A stretch of DNA of 40,193 bases, taken from positions 1 to 40,193 of the forward strand of contig CAMZKN010000078.1 in NCBI GenBank assembly GCA_947311315.1. The letters are read 5' to 3'. Below the pieces are notes generated by a model, which saw nothing but the letters and a program-made list of their open reading frames with translations, did no database searches and had not been told where the DNA came from. How positions within the stretch are numbered: the first letter of the stretch is position 1; every line of letters begins with the position of its first letter. The translations under genes and the position numbers were made by a program. The DNA is from an uncultured Desulfobulbaceae bacterium. GTDB taxonomy: Bacteria; Desulfobacterota; Desulfobulbia; Desulfobulbales; Desulfocapsaceae. Below are positions 31,075-40,101 of this stretch, one piece after another.

Positions 31075-32520
31075 ATGACAATAGATATAGATTATTTTCT
31101 CAGCACTGCAGCAGAAGCTGTTAAAGACAAAGATGTGCCTGTAGTTGACCTTATAGCAGTCCAGACCCGTGACCCTTTCAAAGTGCTTGTTGCCACTATT
31201 CTTTCGGCAAGAACCAAAGACGAGGTGACCGCCAAATCCTCGGCAAGGCTTTTCAAACTCGCCCCCGATGCAAAGTCACTTGCACAACTCTCTGAAGAAA
31301 AAATTGCAAAAATCATCTATCCCGTAGGATTTTATAAAACCAAGGCCAGACATCTGACCAAATTGCCCCAGGCTCTCGCTGCATTTCCTGTCAAGGTACC
31401 TGACAATATTGAAGACCTCTTAACCCTGCCGGGTGTTGGACGGAAAACTGCCAATCTCGTGGTCAGCGTCGCCTTTGGCAAACCAGCCATTTGTGTTGAT
31501 ACTCATGTACACAGGATTATGAATATATGGCAATACGTTGAAACAAAGGATCCACTGAAGACAGAAATGGCCCTGCGGAAGAAACTCCCTCCCCAACACT
31601 GGATAACCTCAAATTCTATTTTGGTTGCACTTGGGCAGTCAATTTGCCGTCCAATAAGCCCCCACTGCGATATCTGTCCACTCACCGCTGGGTGCCCGAA
31701 ACATGGGGTTAAACCCCGAAAGATTCCAGGAGCAAAAATGAAGAAAACTGATACCTTAAAATTTATTTCATGGAACGTGAACGGAATACGCGCGGTTGAG
31801 AAAAAAGGGTTTATCGACATGCTCCCTGAATTTGACGCCGACATAATAGGTCTTCAGGAGACCAAGGCCCAACCAGATCAACTCTCAGATGCATTGAAAA
31901 ATATCCCCGGCTACACATCCTACTGGCACAGCGCCGAAAAAAAAGGGTATTCGAGTGTCGCTGTTTATACACGGCTGGAGCCTGTTGCTGTGCATTACGG
32001 CCTTGGCGACCCCGAGTTTGACTGCGAAGGCAGAGTGCTGACATTAGAATTCGATACCTACTTTTTTACTACCATCTATTTTCCAAACAGCGGTGACAAA
32101 TTAAAACGACTCGATTACAAGCTTCGTTTCAACGAGACATTGCTGAAATTTGTTCAGGAATTTGAAAAGAAAAAGCCGGTCATCCTTTGCGGCGATTTCA
32201 ATGTGGCACACAAGGAAATCGACCTGAAAAACCCAAAAACAAATGCTAAGAATGCCGGCTTTACACCTGAAGAACGCAGCTGGATGGACAGTTTTATCGC
32301 GGCCGGGTTTGTTGATACCTTCCGGATCTTCAATCAAGAACCGGAACAATACTCATGGTGGAGTTATCGATTTAGCGCCAGAGCCAAAAACATCGGCTGG
32401 CGAATCGACTATTTCTGCGTCAGTCAGAATGGCAAAAAGAATATTGCAGACGCAACCATCCTTAAAGATGTCCTGGGCTCTGACCACTGCCCTGTACAAC
32501 TGGAATACAAAAATACCTGA
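31075..32520 (+). CDS. Endonuclease III-exonuclease III fusion
   Basis: One open frame of 481 residues from the ATG at 31075. Residues 1-215 are endonuclease III: 'LPGVGRKTANLV' with catalytic K124, D142, and a [4Fe-4S] site C191-x6-C198-x2-C201-x5-C207. Residues 222-481 are exonuclease III: N236, E262, Y335, D374, N376, D445 and H471 are all in place. The linker is about 13 residues. An internal ATG at 31738 has AGGAG seven bases upstream, so free Xth may also be made. The enzyme pair would excise a damaged base, cut the strand and clean the 3' end in one polypeptide. The upstream 71 nt lacks a clear Shine-Dalgarno. It faces mutY. Confidence 0.9.
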   Translation: MTIDIDYFLSTAAEAVKDKDVPVVDLIAVQTRDPFKVLVATILSARTKDEVTAKSSARLFKLAPDAKSLAQLSEEKIAKIIYPVGFYKTKARHLTKLPQALAAFPVKVPDNIEDLLTLPGVGRKTANLVVSVAFGKPAICVDTHVHRIMNIWQYVETKDPLKTEMALRKKLPPQHWITSNSILVALGQSICRPISPHCDICPLTAGCPKHGVKPRKIPGAKMKKTDTLKFISWNVNGIRAVEKKGFIDMLPEFDADIIGLQETKAQPDQLSDALKNIPGYTSYWHSAEKKGYSSVAVYTRLEPVAVHYGLGDPEFDCEGRVLTLEFDTYFFTTIYFPNSGDKLKRLDYKLRFNETLLKFVQEFEKKKPVILCGDFNVAHKEIDLKNPKTNAKNAGFTPEERSWMDSFIAAGFVDTFRIFNQEPEQYSWWSYRFSARAKNIGWRIDYFCVSQNGKKNIADATILKDVLGSDHCPVQLEYKNT

Positions 32521-32530
32521 TATCGCAAGC

Positions 32531-33616
32531 TCAATTCTTGCCAATATACTCCAAAATTTTTCTCGGGCCGGCTGGAAATGAGAACTGATTCAACGCATCA
32601 AAAGCAACCCAATGGTAATCTATTGCATCTTTAAGCTGCGGCTCATCGGTGCCCTTCAAACTACAGGAAAAACAACTCAGAAAAACTTTGTAGCGCGTAT
32701 ACTGGTGAACAACTGTGGTTATTAGTTCGTCCACACCTACATGTAAACCAGTGGATTGTAGGATGATCTGCTCAATATTTCCCTTCTCAGCCGTACCACT
32801 TACCTCACCTCCTGGAAATTCCCACAGTCCCCCCCAAAGATCATCACGTCTTCGCTGCTGGATAAATATCTTTCCGCGATACTGGATCAAACCGACAACC
32901 CTAGACAAAACTGTGATTTTTTGTGGTATACCGGCAACCGGTCTTTTAGGGACTGTTCCCGCTCGAAGAGCAAGGCAGGCATTACAGAGTGGACATATTT
33001 TGCAATGTGGGGCTTTTGGTGTACAGACAAGCCCCCCAAAATCCATGATAGCCTGATTATACGCCCTTGCCCTTCCCGGCGGCAAAAGCGTATTGGCTAT
33101 CCGTGCAATACGTTCTTTACATGTACGTTCTTTGAGAGGTTCCGCAATATTAAAAAGCCTTGTATAGACGCGATTAACATTGGCGTCTATTGTAGCAATA
33201 TCATGATTACCCGCGACACTGGCAATAGCCGCAGCGGTATAGGGCCCGATCCCAGGAAGTTTAAGAAGAGTGGCATACTCACAAACCACCTCTCCCCCGT
33301 ACTCGGCCACCATGATCTTTGCAGCCCGGTGAAGATTTCTGGCTCTGGCGTAGTATCCCAATCCCTCCCAAAGTTTAAGAATTTCCTGTTCTTTTGCCTC
33401 TGCCACCGCAGTAACATCAGGAAACCGTTTAATCCAGCGAAGAAAATAATCAACACCCCTATCCATCTGGGTCTGTTGCAGCATGATCTCAGAAATCCAG
33501 ACATGGTACGGCTGGTAAGTCTTTCGCCAGGGGAGATCCCGCTTTGTTTTGCGAAACCACTGCAGGAGTGGTTCAACAATAGGCGAAGGTTCTTTAAATA
33601 CTTCTTCGTCAATCAT
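32531..33616 (-). CDS. mutY: A/G-specific adenine glycosylase MutY
   Basis: Removes adenine paired with 8-oxoguanine. The 361-residue protein has catalytic E43 in 'WISEIMLQQTQ', the helix-hairpin-helix 'LPGIGPYTAAAIAS' (120-133), D144, and the [4Fe-4S] site C198-x6-C205-x2-C208-x5-C214. The C-terminal NUDIX-like recognition domain contains 'GLWEFPGGEVSG'. It ends 10 nt from the Nth-Xth fusion in convergent orientation, and its start follows kdnB by 17 nt. It is probably the last gene of the polysaccharide-precursor transcript. Confidence 0.95.
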   Translation of the reverse strand: MIDEEVFKEPSPIVEPLLQWFRKTKRDLPWRKTYQPYHVWISEIMLQQTQMDRGVDYFLRWIKRFPDVTAVAEAKEQEILKLWEGLGYYARARNLHRAAKIMVAEYGGEVVCEYATLLKLPGIGPYTAAAIASVAGNHDIATIDANVNRVYTRLFNIAEPLKERTCKERIARIANTLLPPGRARAYNQAIMDFGGLVCTPKAPHCKICPLCNACLALRAGTVPKRPVAGIPQKITVLSRVVGLIQYRGKIFIQQRRRDDLWGGLWEFPGGEVSGTAEKGNIEQIILQSTGLHVGVDELITTVVHQYTRYKVFLSCFSCSLKGTDEPQLKDAIDYHWVAFDALNQFSFPAGPRKILEYIGKN

Positions 33617-33633
33617 ACAACTTTGCGTACAAG

Positions 33634-34701
33634 CTACATTTTTTTATACAGTTCAAGCGTTCGCTCACGGGTCATCAATGTGCGCCAATCAGACCCCAGG
33701 CAATTTTCCCAAAGCGGCTCAAGATTGAGTGCAGTGGTCACCATCAGATCCATTGCCTTATCATCCAGGTTAGCAGTGAGGTTTCTCGGCAGGCTGATAT
33801 CATGTTTTTCCATCATCTGGCGAAATTCCTTAACCCCCTGCTGATAAAACTCATCAAGATAGTCAAATGCAATACAACAACCAATACCGTGATGAATGCC
33901 AAGCACATAAGAAAGGCCATAGGACAGTGCATGGCAGGCGCCCACCTGAGAATAAGCAATAGACATACCACCAAAATAGGATGCCATCATAAGTTTATCA
34001 TCTTTTTCCGGATGGTCGTCGAGGAACACCTGGCGGCAGAGATCAAGGGATTTTTCACCATAAGATTTGCTGAATTCGTTTATATACGTACCTTCCAGTG
34101 ACTCGACATCGTGAATAAAACAATCCATACCCGTATAAAACCACTGCTCTTTTGAGATTCCAGCAAGGAGTTCCGGGTCGAGCAGAATTTGATGGAATAG
34201 CGTATAATCAGAATTAATTCCAAGTTTTTTTACAGGCCCTGTAAGAATCGCCGTTCGTGAAATTTCGGCTCCGGTTCCGGCAAGAGTCGGTACAGCCACA
34301 TGATAAACAGATGGATTTTGAATGAGATCCCATCCCTGATAATCTGCTGAAGATCCAGGATTATTAAGCATGAGGGAGATGGCCTTTGCGATATCAAGAG
34401 TAGAACCACCTCCTATGCCGACAATACCGTCCGGTTTTACCTCGTCATAATCCAGTATTTTCTGTACCAGTGCATCTATATAACTGGTTTTTGGTTCATC
34501 ATCCACATTGACATGAAGAAGAAGATCCTTGCCCTGAACCGGCAACCTGCCTTCAAGCTCTTTTCCTGAGAAAACATCATCAATCACAAACACAAAAAAA
34601 GAATCAGGGTTCACCCTGTGGGGCAGGATCACATCCGCAAGCTGATTAAACGACCCTCTGCCAAACATGATATTTGGCACGATACTGAAATTTTTATACA
34701 T
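33634..34701 (-). CDS. kdnB: Iron-containing alcohol dehydrogenase, KdnB-like (Kdo 8-oxidase)
   Basis: A 355-residue family III metal alcohol dehydrogenase. The cofactor loop 'GIGGGSTLDIAKA' is at 95-107. The iron ligands are D193, H197, H257 and H271, all present. Overall wording such as 'EPKTSYIDAL', 'YQGWDLI', 'YTGMDCFIH' and 'HPEKDDKLMMAS' matches, from memory, Shewanella KdnB, which oxidises Kdo at C8 on the way to 8-amino-Kdo in LPS. The partner aminotransferase KdnA is not in the window. It follows fcl by 23 nt. Confidence 0.75.
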   Translation of the reverse strand: MYKNFSIVPNIMFGRGSFNQLADVILPHRVNPDSFFVFVIDDVFSGKELEGRLPVQGKDLLLHVNVDDEPKTSYIDALVQKILDYDEVKPDGIVGIGGGSTLDIAKAISLMLNNPGSSADYQGWDLIQNPSVYHVAVPTLAGTGAEISRTAILTGPVKKLGINSDYTLFHQILLDPELLAGISKEQWFYTGMDCFIHDVESLEGTYINEFSKSYGEKSLDLCRQVFLDDHPEKDDKLMMASYFGGMSIAYSQVGACHALSYGLSYVLGIHHGIGCCIAFDYLDEFYQQGVKEFRQMMEKHDISLPRNLTANLDDKAMDLMVTTALNLEPLWENCLGSDWRTLMTRERTLELYKKM

Positions 34702-34724
34702 AACTAATCCACTTTTTATTATTT

Positions 34725-35795
34725 TTAATGTTGCTTATATGCATTATAGGCGTTTTCCAGACCTGCCCGCAGGCTCATCAACGGCTTCCAGCCAAGACTA
34801 TTGACCCTCGTTGTGTCCAGGAGTTTTTGTGGTGCACCGTCGGGTTGAGCAGAGTTATATACGGTTTCACCCTCGAAACCTACCAGCTCGGCAATGATCT
34901 CTGCCGTTTGTCTGATGGTTATATCTTCTCCAACTCCAATATTAAGAAAAGAGGGATTTTCTCCAATAAAATGCGACTGATCAATATTCATCACGTGGAT
35001 ACAGGCCGAGGCCATATCATCGACGTGAAGAAATTCACGCCTGGGAGAACCGGAACCCCAGAGAACCACTTCAGGCTGATGTTTTTTATTCAGAGTCTGT
35101 CCTGCCGGAGAATATCCGATAGCCCGACAAATATCTTCCGGAAGATCTCCATATCTGGACTCGTCAACAATAATCGCCGCGACATCCCCTTTCATGGCAA
35201 GCTTTGCCAAATGATATTTTCTGATCATGGCGGGAATCACATGACTGTTTTCAAGATGGTAGGTATCACCTGGGCCATAGAGATTTGTCGGCATAACAGA
35301 CCTAAAAGAGGTTCCATACTGTCTGTTGTACGATTCGCACTGTTTTATTCCGGCAATTTTTGCTACAGCATAGGGCTCATTTGTCGGCTCAAGAACACCG
35401 GTAAGCAGGTAATCTTCACGCATCGGCTGGGGGGCCAGTTTTGGATAAATACATGAGCTGCCAAGAAACAACAACTTATCAACACCAGCCTTATACGACT
35501 GATGAATCACATTTGCCTGAATCATCAGGTTAATATAAATAAAATCGGCAGGGTAGGAGTTGTTTGCATGAATACCACCAACCATGGCTGCTGCAAGTAC
35601 AACCCTGTCTATCTTTTCAGTTTTAAAAAACGTCTCCACTTCTGCCTGACTGGTAAGATCAAGCTCGTTATGTGTTTTGACAACTATATCTTTACAGGCC
35701 GTTGTCTCAAGCTGTCTGACTATTGCTGCTCCAACCATGCCCCGGTGACCGGCAACAAAGATATTTTCACCTTTGAAAACATGCTGAAATTCCAT
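34725..35795 (-). CDS. fcl: GDP-L-fucose synthase
   Basis: From the ATG at 35795, with AAGGA upstream, it is 356 residues, 10 nt after the gmd stop. It is a short-chain epimerase/reductase with Rossmann '[15 protein letters not shown]' and the catalytic 'GSSCIYP' and Y-x3-K in 'PYAVAKIAG'. It is longer than the usual 310-320 residues because of an insert of about 30 after '[14 protein letters not shown]', before '[19 protein letters not shown]'. It converts GDP-4-keto-6-deoxymannose, made by Gmd, to GDP-L-fucose. Confidence 0.93.
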   Translation of the reverse strand: MEFQHVFKGENIFVAGHRGMVGAAIVRQLETTACKDIVVKTHNELDLTSQAEVETFFKTEKIDRVVLAAAMVGGIHANNSYPADFIYINLMIQANVIHQSYKAGVDKLLFLGSSCIYPKLAPQPMREDYLLTGVLEPTNEPYAVAKIAGIKQCESYNRQYGTSFRSVMPTNLYGPGDTYHLENSHVIPAMIRKYHLAKLAMKGDVAAIIVDESRYGDLPEDICRAIGYSPAGQTLNKKHQPEVVLWGSGSPRREFLHVDDMASACIHVMNIDQSHFIGENPSFLNIGVGEDITIRQTAEIIAELVGFEGETVYNSAQPDGAPQKLLDTTRVNSLGWKPLMSLRAGLENAYNAYKQH

Positions 35796-35805
35796 ATTCC
35801 CATCC

Positions 35806-36918
35806 TTACTCATGATGATTGAGAACAGTGAATCCTTCACTTTTACACAATTCATCCCGTCTGGCATCTTCAAGGTCAAAACGCATCATTTCGGCGACAA
35901 GCTCTCCAAAGGATGTCTTAGGCACCCAGCCCAGTTCTTCACGTGCTTTTGTTGGATCACCTAAAAGAGTTTCAACTTCAGTTGGTCTGAAATATCTCGG
36001 ATCAACCTGAACAATGGTCGAACCTTTTTTAATACTGTTTGCCCCTGAAGGTACACTCTCAACAATACCGACTTCCTCTTTATCTTTGCCTTCCCAGCGC
36101 AGGGTAACACCAAGTTCTGCAGCGGCTGCATTAACAAAATCTCTAACAGAGTGCTGTTCCCCCGTGGCAATAACGAAATCATCGGGCTTTTCCTGCTGTA
36201 GCATCAGCCATTGCATCTGCACATAATCTTTGGCATGCCCCCAATCACGTTTGGCATCGAGATTGCCAAGGAAAAGACACTCCTGCAGACCGAGAAATAT
36301 CCTGGCAAGAGCGCGGGTAATCTTCCTGGTAACAAAGGTTTCACCCCTCAAGGGTGATTCATGGTTAAAAAGAATTCCATTGCAGGCATACATATCATAC
36401 GCTTCCCGATAATTTACAACTATCCAGTAGGCGTACATTTTAGAAACAGCATATGGCGAACGTGGATAAAACGGAGTTTTTTCTGTCTGGGGGATTTCCT
36501 GGACTTTTCCAAAGAGTTCCGATGTCGACGCCTGATAAAACCGTGTCTTTTCCTTTAAGCCGAGAATACGGATCGCCTCGAGCACTCTGAGTGTTCCCAA
36601 AGCATCGGAGTTGGCAGTATATTCCGGCTCTTCAAAAGACACTGCGACATGGGACTGGGCGGCAAGATTGTAAATTTCATCGGGCTGAACCTTACCAATG
36701 ATGTGAATAAGGCTCGAAGAATCAGTCATATCACCGTGGTGTAAGATAAAATTACGCTCTCCTATATGCGGATCCTGGTACAAATGATCAATCCTGTCAG
36801 TATTAAAAAGTGAAGCTCTTCTTTTTATTCCATGAACTTCATACCCTTTTTTCAGGAGGAACTCCGCGAGATAAGCACCATCCTGCCCTGTTATCCCTGT
36901 GATTAACGCCTTTTTCAT
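35806..36918 (-). CDS. gmd: GDP-mannose 4,6-dehydratase
   Basis: From the ATG at 36918 it is 370 residues, the typical Gmd length. The N terminus '[19 protein letters not shown]' is the family Rossmann motif. The catalytic triad is in '[12 protein letters not shown]' and '[15 protein letters not shown]', with 'FNHESPLRG' following. It makes GDP-4-keto-6-deoxy-D-mannose, the substrate of the next gene, fcl. Two in-frame ATGs upstream (36927 and 36945) are less likely; the latter overlaps ugd. Confidence 0.95.
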   Translation of the reverse strand: MKKALITGITGQDGAYLAEFLLKKGYEVHGIKRRASLFNTDRIDHLYQDPHIGERNFILHHGDMTDSSSLIHIIGKVQPDEIYNLAAQSHVAVSFEEPEYTANSDALGTLRVLEAIRILGLKEKTRFYQASTSELFGKVQEIPQTEKTPFYPRSPYAVSKMYAYWIVVNYREAYDMYACNGILFNHESPLRGETFVTRKITRALARIFLGLQECLFLGNLDAKRDWGHAKDYVQMQWLMLQQEKPDDFVIATGEQHSVRDFVNAAAAELGVTLRWEGKDKEEVGIVESVPSGANSIKKGSTIVQVDPRYFRPTEVETLLGDPTKAREELGWVPKTSFGELVAEMMRFDLEDARRDELCKSEGFTVLNHHE

Positions 36919-36937
36919 ATCTTTCATCCCACTCAGA

Positions 36938-38281
36938 TTAAACAAACATTTTTATTGAACGGCCACGACCAATACCATAATAGGCAAGACCAAGTGCTTC
37001 AACACGGGCAGGGTCGTACAGGTTTCTGCCATCAAAAATAACCTTATCGCCTAATTCTTCCACCATGCCTTTGAAATTCGGCACTCTGAAACTTTTCCAT
37101 TCCGTGACGATGACCAGCGCGTCTGAACCATGCAATGCAGCTTCTTTTGTCCCCATAAGTAACAGATCATCACGGGTTCCGTAAATACGTTGAGCTTCTT
37201 CCATTGCTTCAGGGTCATACGCCTGAACCTTGGCACCGGCTTCCCACAGGGACTCAAGCAAAACCCTGCTTGATGCTTCACGCATATCATCCGTATTAGG
37301 TTTAAAAGAAAGTCCCCATAAAGCGATGGTTTTTCCGGTAAGATTTCCTTTATAAAAAGACGACACATACTCAAACAGTTTTTCTTTCTGGCTGTAATTA
37401 ACGTTTTCTACTGCCTGAAGAATTTTTGCCTCGTATCCCACAGCATTTGCAGAACGCTCCAGAGCCTGAACATCTTTTGGAAAACATGAGCCGCCATATC
37501 CACAACCAGGATAGATAAACTGGTAGCCGATCCGGGAATCAGAACCAATTCCCCTTCTCACCTGTTCAATATCTACGCCTAATTTTTCAGCCAGGTTTGA
37601 CATTTCATTCATAAAAGATATCTTGGTCGCAAGCATACAGTTTGCTGCATACTTAGTGAATTCGGCACTGCGGACATCCATCACCATTATCTTGTCGCGA
37701 TTTCGACTAAAAGGCTCATACAGTTCCCGCATTTTTCTTTCTGCTTCAGCACTTTCTGTTCCAATAATAATTCTCTCAGGCCGCATACAATCATCAAGAG
37801 CAGAACCTTCCTTAAGAAATTCAGGATTAGACACAACATGGACCAATGCATCACATTTTCTTTCTTTGAGAATTGCTAACATATGTTTTTTGACCTTATC
37901 AGCTGTACCAACCGGGACAGTAGATTTATCAATAATTATTTTCTCATCGCTCATATGTGAGGCAATTTTTCCGGCGACAGCCAATACATATTGCAGATCA
38001 GCGCTGCCGTCTTCATCAGGAGGAGTGCCAACTGCAATAAATTGAAGTTCCCCATGATTTATGCCTTTTTGTGCATCGGTGGTAAATTCAAGCCGTTTTT
38101 TTTCATAATTTGTGAGCACGAGATCAGACAATCCAGGCTCAAAAATTGGAATAACACCATTTTTCAATCCCTCGATCTTTTCCTCGTCGACATCGACACA
38201 ACAGACGTTATGCCCAACATCGGCAAGAACAGCGGCCTGCACAAGACCAACATATCCAACTCCAAAAACAGTTACATTCAT
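36938..38281 (-). CDS. ugd: UDP-glucose 6-dehydrogenase
   Basis: Oxidises UDP-glucose to UDP-glucuronate. From the ATG at 38281, with GAGG five bases upstream, it is 447 residues. It has the Rossmann '[12 protein letters not shown]' (5-16), 'KSTVPVGTA', '[11 protein letters not shown]', the catalytic C266 in '[12 protein letters not shown]', and C-terminal NAD-type domain '[11 protein letters not shown]'. It is followed 19 nt later by gmd. It supplies the acidic sugar for a surface polysaccharide. Confidence 0.95.
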   Translation of the reverse strand: MNVTVFGVGYVGLVQAAVLADVGHNVCCVDVDEEKIEGLKNGVIPIFEPGLSDLVLTNYEKKRLEFTTDAQKGINHGELQFIAVGTPPDEDGSADLQYVLAVAGKIASHMSDEKIIIDKSTVPVGTADKVKKHMLAILKERKCDALVHVVSNPEFLKEGSALDDCMRPERIIIGTESAEAERKMRELYEPFSRNRDKIMVMDVRSAEFTKYAANCMLATKISFMNEMSNLAEKLGVDIEQVRRGIGSDSRIGYQFIYPGCGYGGSCFPKDVQALERSANAVGYEAKILQAVENVNYSQKEKLFEYVSSFYKGNLTGKTIALWGLSFKPNTDDMREASSRVLLESLWEAGAKVQAYDPEAMEEAQRIYGTRDDLLLMGTKEAALHGSDALVIVTEWKSFRVPNFKGMVEELGDKVIFDGRNLYDPARVEALGLAYYGIGRGRSIKMFV

Positions 38282-38307
38282 GATATCCTCAAAATTCACA
38301 TTTACCG

Positions 38308-38334
38308 GGACTTTTAAAAAGTCCTGATTTTTTT
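38308..38334 (+). terminator. Terminator-like hairpin acting against antisense transcripts
   Basis: GGACTTT (38308-38314) pairs with AAAGTCC (38318-38324), followed on the plus strand by TGA and a run of nine T. No plus-strand gene ends here. It lies in the 146-nt gap between the two minus-strand dehydrogenases, so it may block antisense transcription, or serve as an mRNA structure on the minus strand. Confidence 0.5.
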
Positions 38335-38427
38335 TTCAACTCATCAAACAGGCGACAACAATAGTCATCAGCAAGCGATTTATCAAGCCTGCCTCCTTCA
38401 CCGAAAAAAGAAATTCTTTATTGTTGT

Positions 38428-39717
38428 TTATAACCTCCAGAAATTAACGTCTTTACCCTCAACCTTATCATAATCAAGCATCGATTTAACATCTATCAGG
38501 CACCCACCTTTCTTAAGGGTGTCGGTTATTTCATCCACTGATTTTTCACAATACTCTTTGTGTGGAACAGCTATTATCAGAGCGCCAAGATCAACAAGAT
38601 CTTCCCATTTACATAAGGGTATACCTGTAAATTTTTTCGCATCATCGCTGGAAACTTTAGGATCATGCACAAGGACGGAAATGCCAAACAGCTTCAATTC
38701 TTCGATAATGTCAACAACTCTGGAATTACGCAAATCGGGACAATCTTCCTTAAAGGTGAGACCAAGAACTCCAACCTTACTCGTCCGAATATCAATATTG
38801 GAGTTAAGAAGCATTTTTACCGTTTTTTCAACGATATATTTACCCATGCTGTCATTTATACGACGACCTGCAAGAATCACCTGAGGATTGTACCCCATGG
38901 ATTCTGCCTTATGTGTAAGATAATACGGATCAACACCAATACAGTGTCCACCAACAAGACCTGGTCTAAAGGGCAGAAAATTCCATTTTGAGCCGGCAGC
39001 TTTAAGAACATTTAGGGTATCTATACCCATACGATCAAATATTATTGCCAGTTCATTAATAAGTGCAATATTCAAGTCTCGCTGAGTATTTTCAATGACT
39101 TTTGCTGCTTCCGCCTCTTTTATTGAAGACGTTGGATAAATGCCGGCATCAATAATTTCAGAATATAGTTCTGAAACTTTTTCAAGAGTTTGTTCCGTGT
39201 CACCAGACACAACTTTAACAATTTTTGTAAGAGTTCGTTCCTTGTCTCCAGGATTAATTCTTTCCGGAGAGTAGCCAACATGAAAACCCTCTTTCCACTG
39301 AAGACCTGAAACTTTTTCCAATATCGGAACACAAATTTCCTCAGTCACACCTGGATATACTGTGGACTCAAAGATAACAACTGAACCCTTTTTCATGAAA
39401 GATCCAACTGTCTCGGAAGCACTGATAACCGGGCCTAAATCTGGCTGTTTAGCGCTGTCTATGGGTGTAGGAACAGCCACTATGATATAATCAGCAGATG
39501 AAAGCTGATTAGCCTTTTCTGTGAATTCCAATTTATGAGCTGCCACAAAGTCTTCGTTATCAACCTCACCACTTGGGTCAATACCATTTCTGTAATTTAC
39601 TATTGCATCGTGTTTAAGATCAAAGCCAATAGTAGAAAACTTTTTGCCAAACTCAATAGCAAGTGGAAGCCCTACATACCCAAGACCAACGACACCAATA
39701 ACTCTATAATTTTTCAT
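38428..39717 (-). CDS. Nucleotide sugar dehydrogenase, TviB/WbpO-like
   Basis: A 429-residue protein of the UDP-glucose/GDP-mannose dehydrogenase family, the branch that oxidises UDP-N-acetylhexosamines (Vi antigen TviB, WbpO). It has 'VVGLGYVGLPLAIEFGK' (9-25), 'AVPTPID', 'ESTVYPGVTEE', 'YSPERINPGD' and catalytic C259 in 'GLVGGHCIGVDPYYL'. The GHCIGVDPYY form separates it from the neighbouring Ugd. It probably makes UDP-GalNAcA or UDP-ManNAcA. It is the first gene of the minus-strand sugar-precursor run, and its stop is 147 nt upstream of the ugd start. Confidence 0.9.
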   Translation of the reverse strand: MKNYRVIGVVGLGYVGLPLAIEFGKKFSTIGFDLKHDAIVNYRNGIDPSGEVDNEDFVAAHKLEFTEKANQLSSADYIIVAVPTPIDSAKQPDLGPVISASETVGSFMKKGSVVIFESTVYPGVTEEICVPILEKVSGLQWKEGFHVGYSPERINPGDKERTLTKIVKVVSGDTEQTLEKVSELYSEIIDAGIYPTSSIKEAEAAKVIENTQRDLNIALINELAIIFDRMGIDTLNVLKAAGSKWNFLPFRPGLVGGHCIGVDPYYLTHKAESMGYNPQVILAGRRINDSMGKYIVEKTVKMLLNSNIDIRTSKVGVLGLTFKEDCPDLRNSRVVDIIEELKLFGISVLVHDPKVSSDDAKKFTGIPLCKWEDLVDLGALIIAVPHKEYCEKSVDEITDTLKKGGCLIDVKSMLDYDKVEGKDVNFWRL

Positions 39718-40060
39718 AATATTCTCGCTCTCGCTTTGTGCACTAGTTTATAAAACCAAAGTAAATAACCAGAAAATAGCAATTATTTTAAACTCAATTG
39801 GTTCATACAGCTACAAGGTACCTGTGCCCCAGATATGGGGTGTTAGTAATTTAAAGTATTTTTCAGCAGGATAAAGACCCATCGAACCTTTACAGAACAG
39901 GTGACGATCATTATTTTAAATAACATCCCTTTTCTACTTGACTCGACGAATACAATCAAGTACTTTGCCGCGGTCTTCAGGGAATGGTGATTGAGACATC
40001 GGCTTTGCAGCTGTCATTTCACATTAATTCACTGCGGATGAAAAGAGCATACATTTGCTA
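39718..40060. other. Intergenic region upstream of the rRNA-like leader
   Basis: No gene is supported in this 343-nt A/T-rich stretch. It contains the second short-repeat copy (39815-39850) and must include the minus-strand promoter of the tviB-like gene, which I could not place with confidence. The rRNA-type promoter begins at its right end. Confidence 0.5.
39815..39850 (+). repeat. Short repeat copy 2 with CCCC/GGGG hairpin
   Basis: Begins AAGGTACCTGTGCCCC, then AGATAT, then GGGGTGTTA. It shares layout and most bases with 1392-1430. The CCCC/GGGG arms can pair across the AGATAT loop. Confidence 0.4.
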
Positions 40061-40101
40061 TTGACAAGGTCTTTGTGATACACTAGAGTGTCGACCTTGT
40101 C
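40061..40101 (+). promoter_or_regulatory. rRNA-operon-like promoter with an overlapping inverted repeat
   Basis: A perfect -35 TTGACA (40061-40066), an optimal 17-nt spacer, -10 TAGAGT (40084-40089) and a GC-rich discriminator, as in stringently controlled rRNA promoters. A perfect 9-bp inverted repeat, GACAAGGTC (40063-40071) with GACCTTGTC (40093-40101), is centred near the -10. It could be an operator or an mRNA/DNA hairpin. Confidence 0.65.

Noticed and set aside
38336..38386. A 16-codon TTG-start peptide (minus strand) with GGAGG upstream, in the gap between the two UDP-sugar dehydrogenases
   Set aside because: Too short, no homology I can recognise, and one Shine-Dalgarno-like match is expected by chance in a spacer of this size.
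38298..38423. About 42 open codons on the minus strand in the same gap, ending at the ugd ribosome-binding site
   Set aside because: No ATG, GTG or usable TTG start lies in frame, and the composition is not clearly coding.
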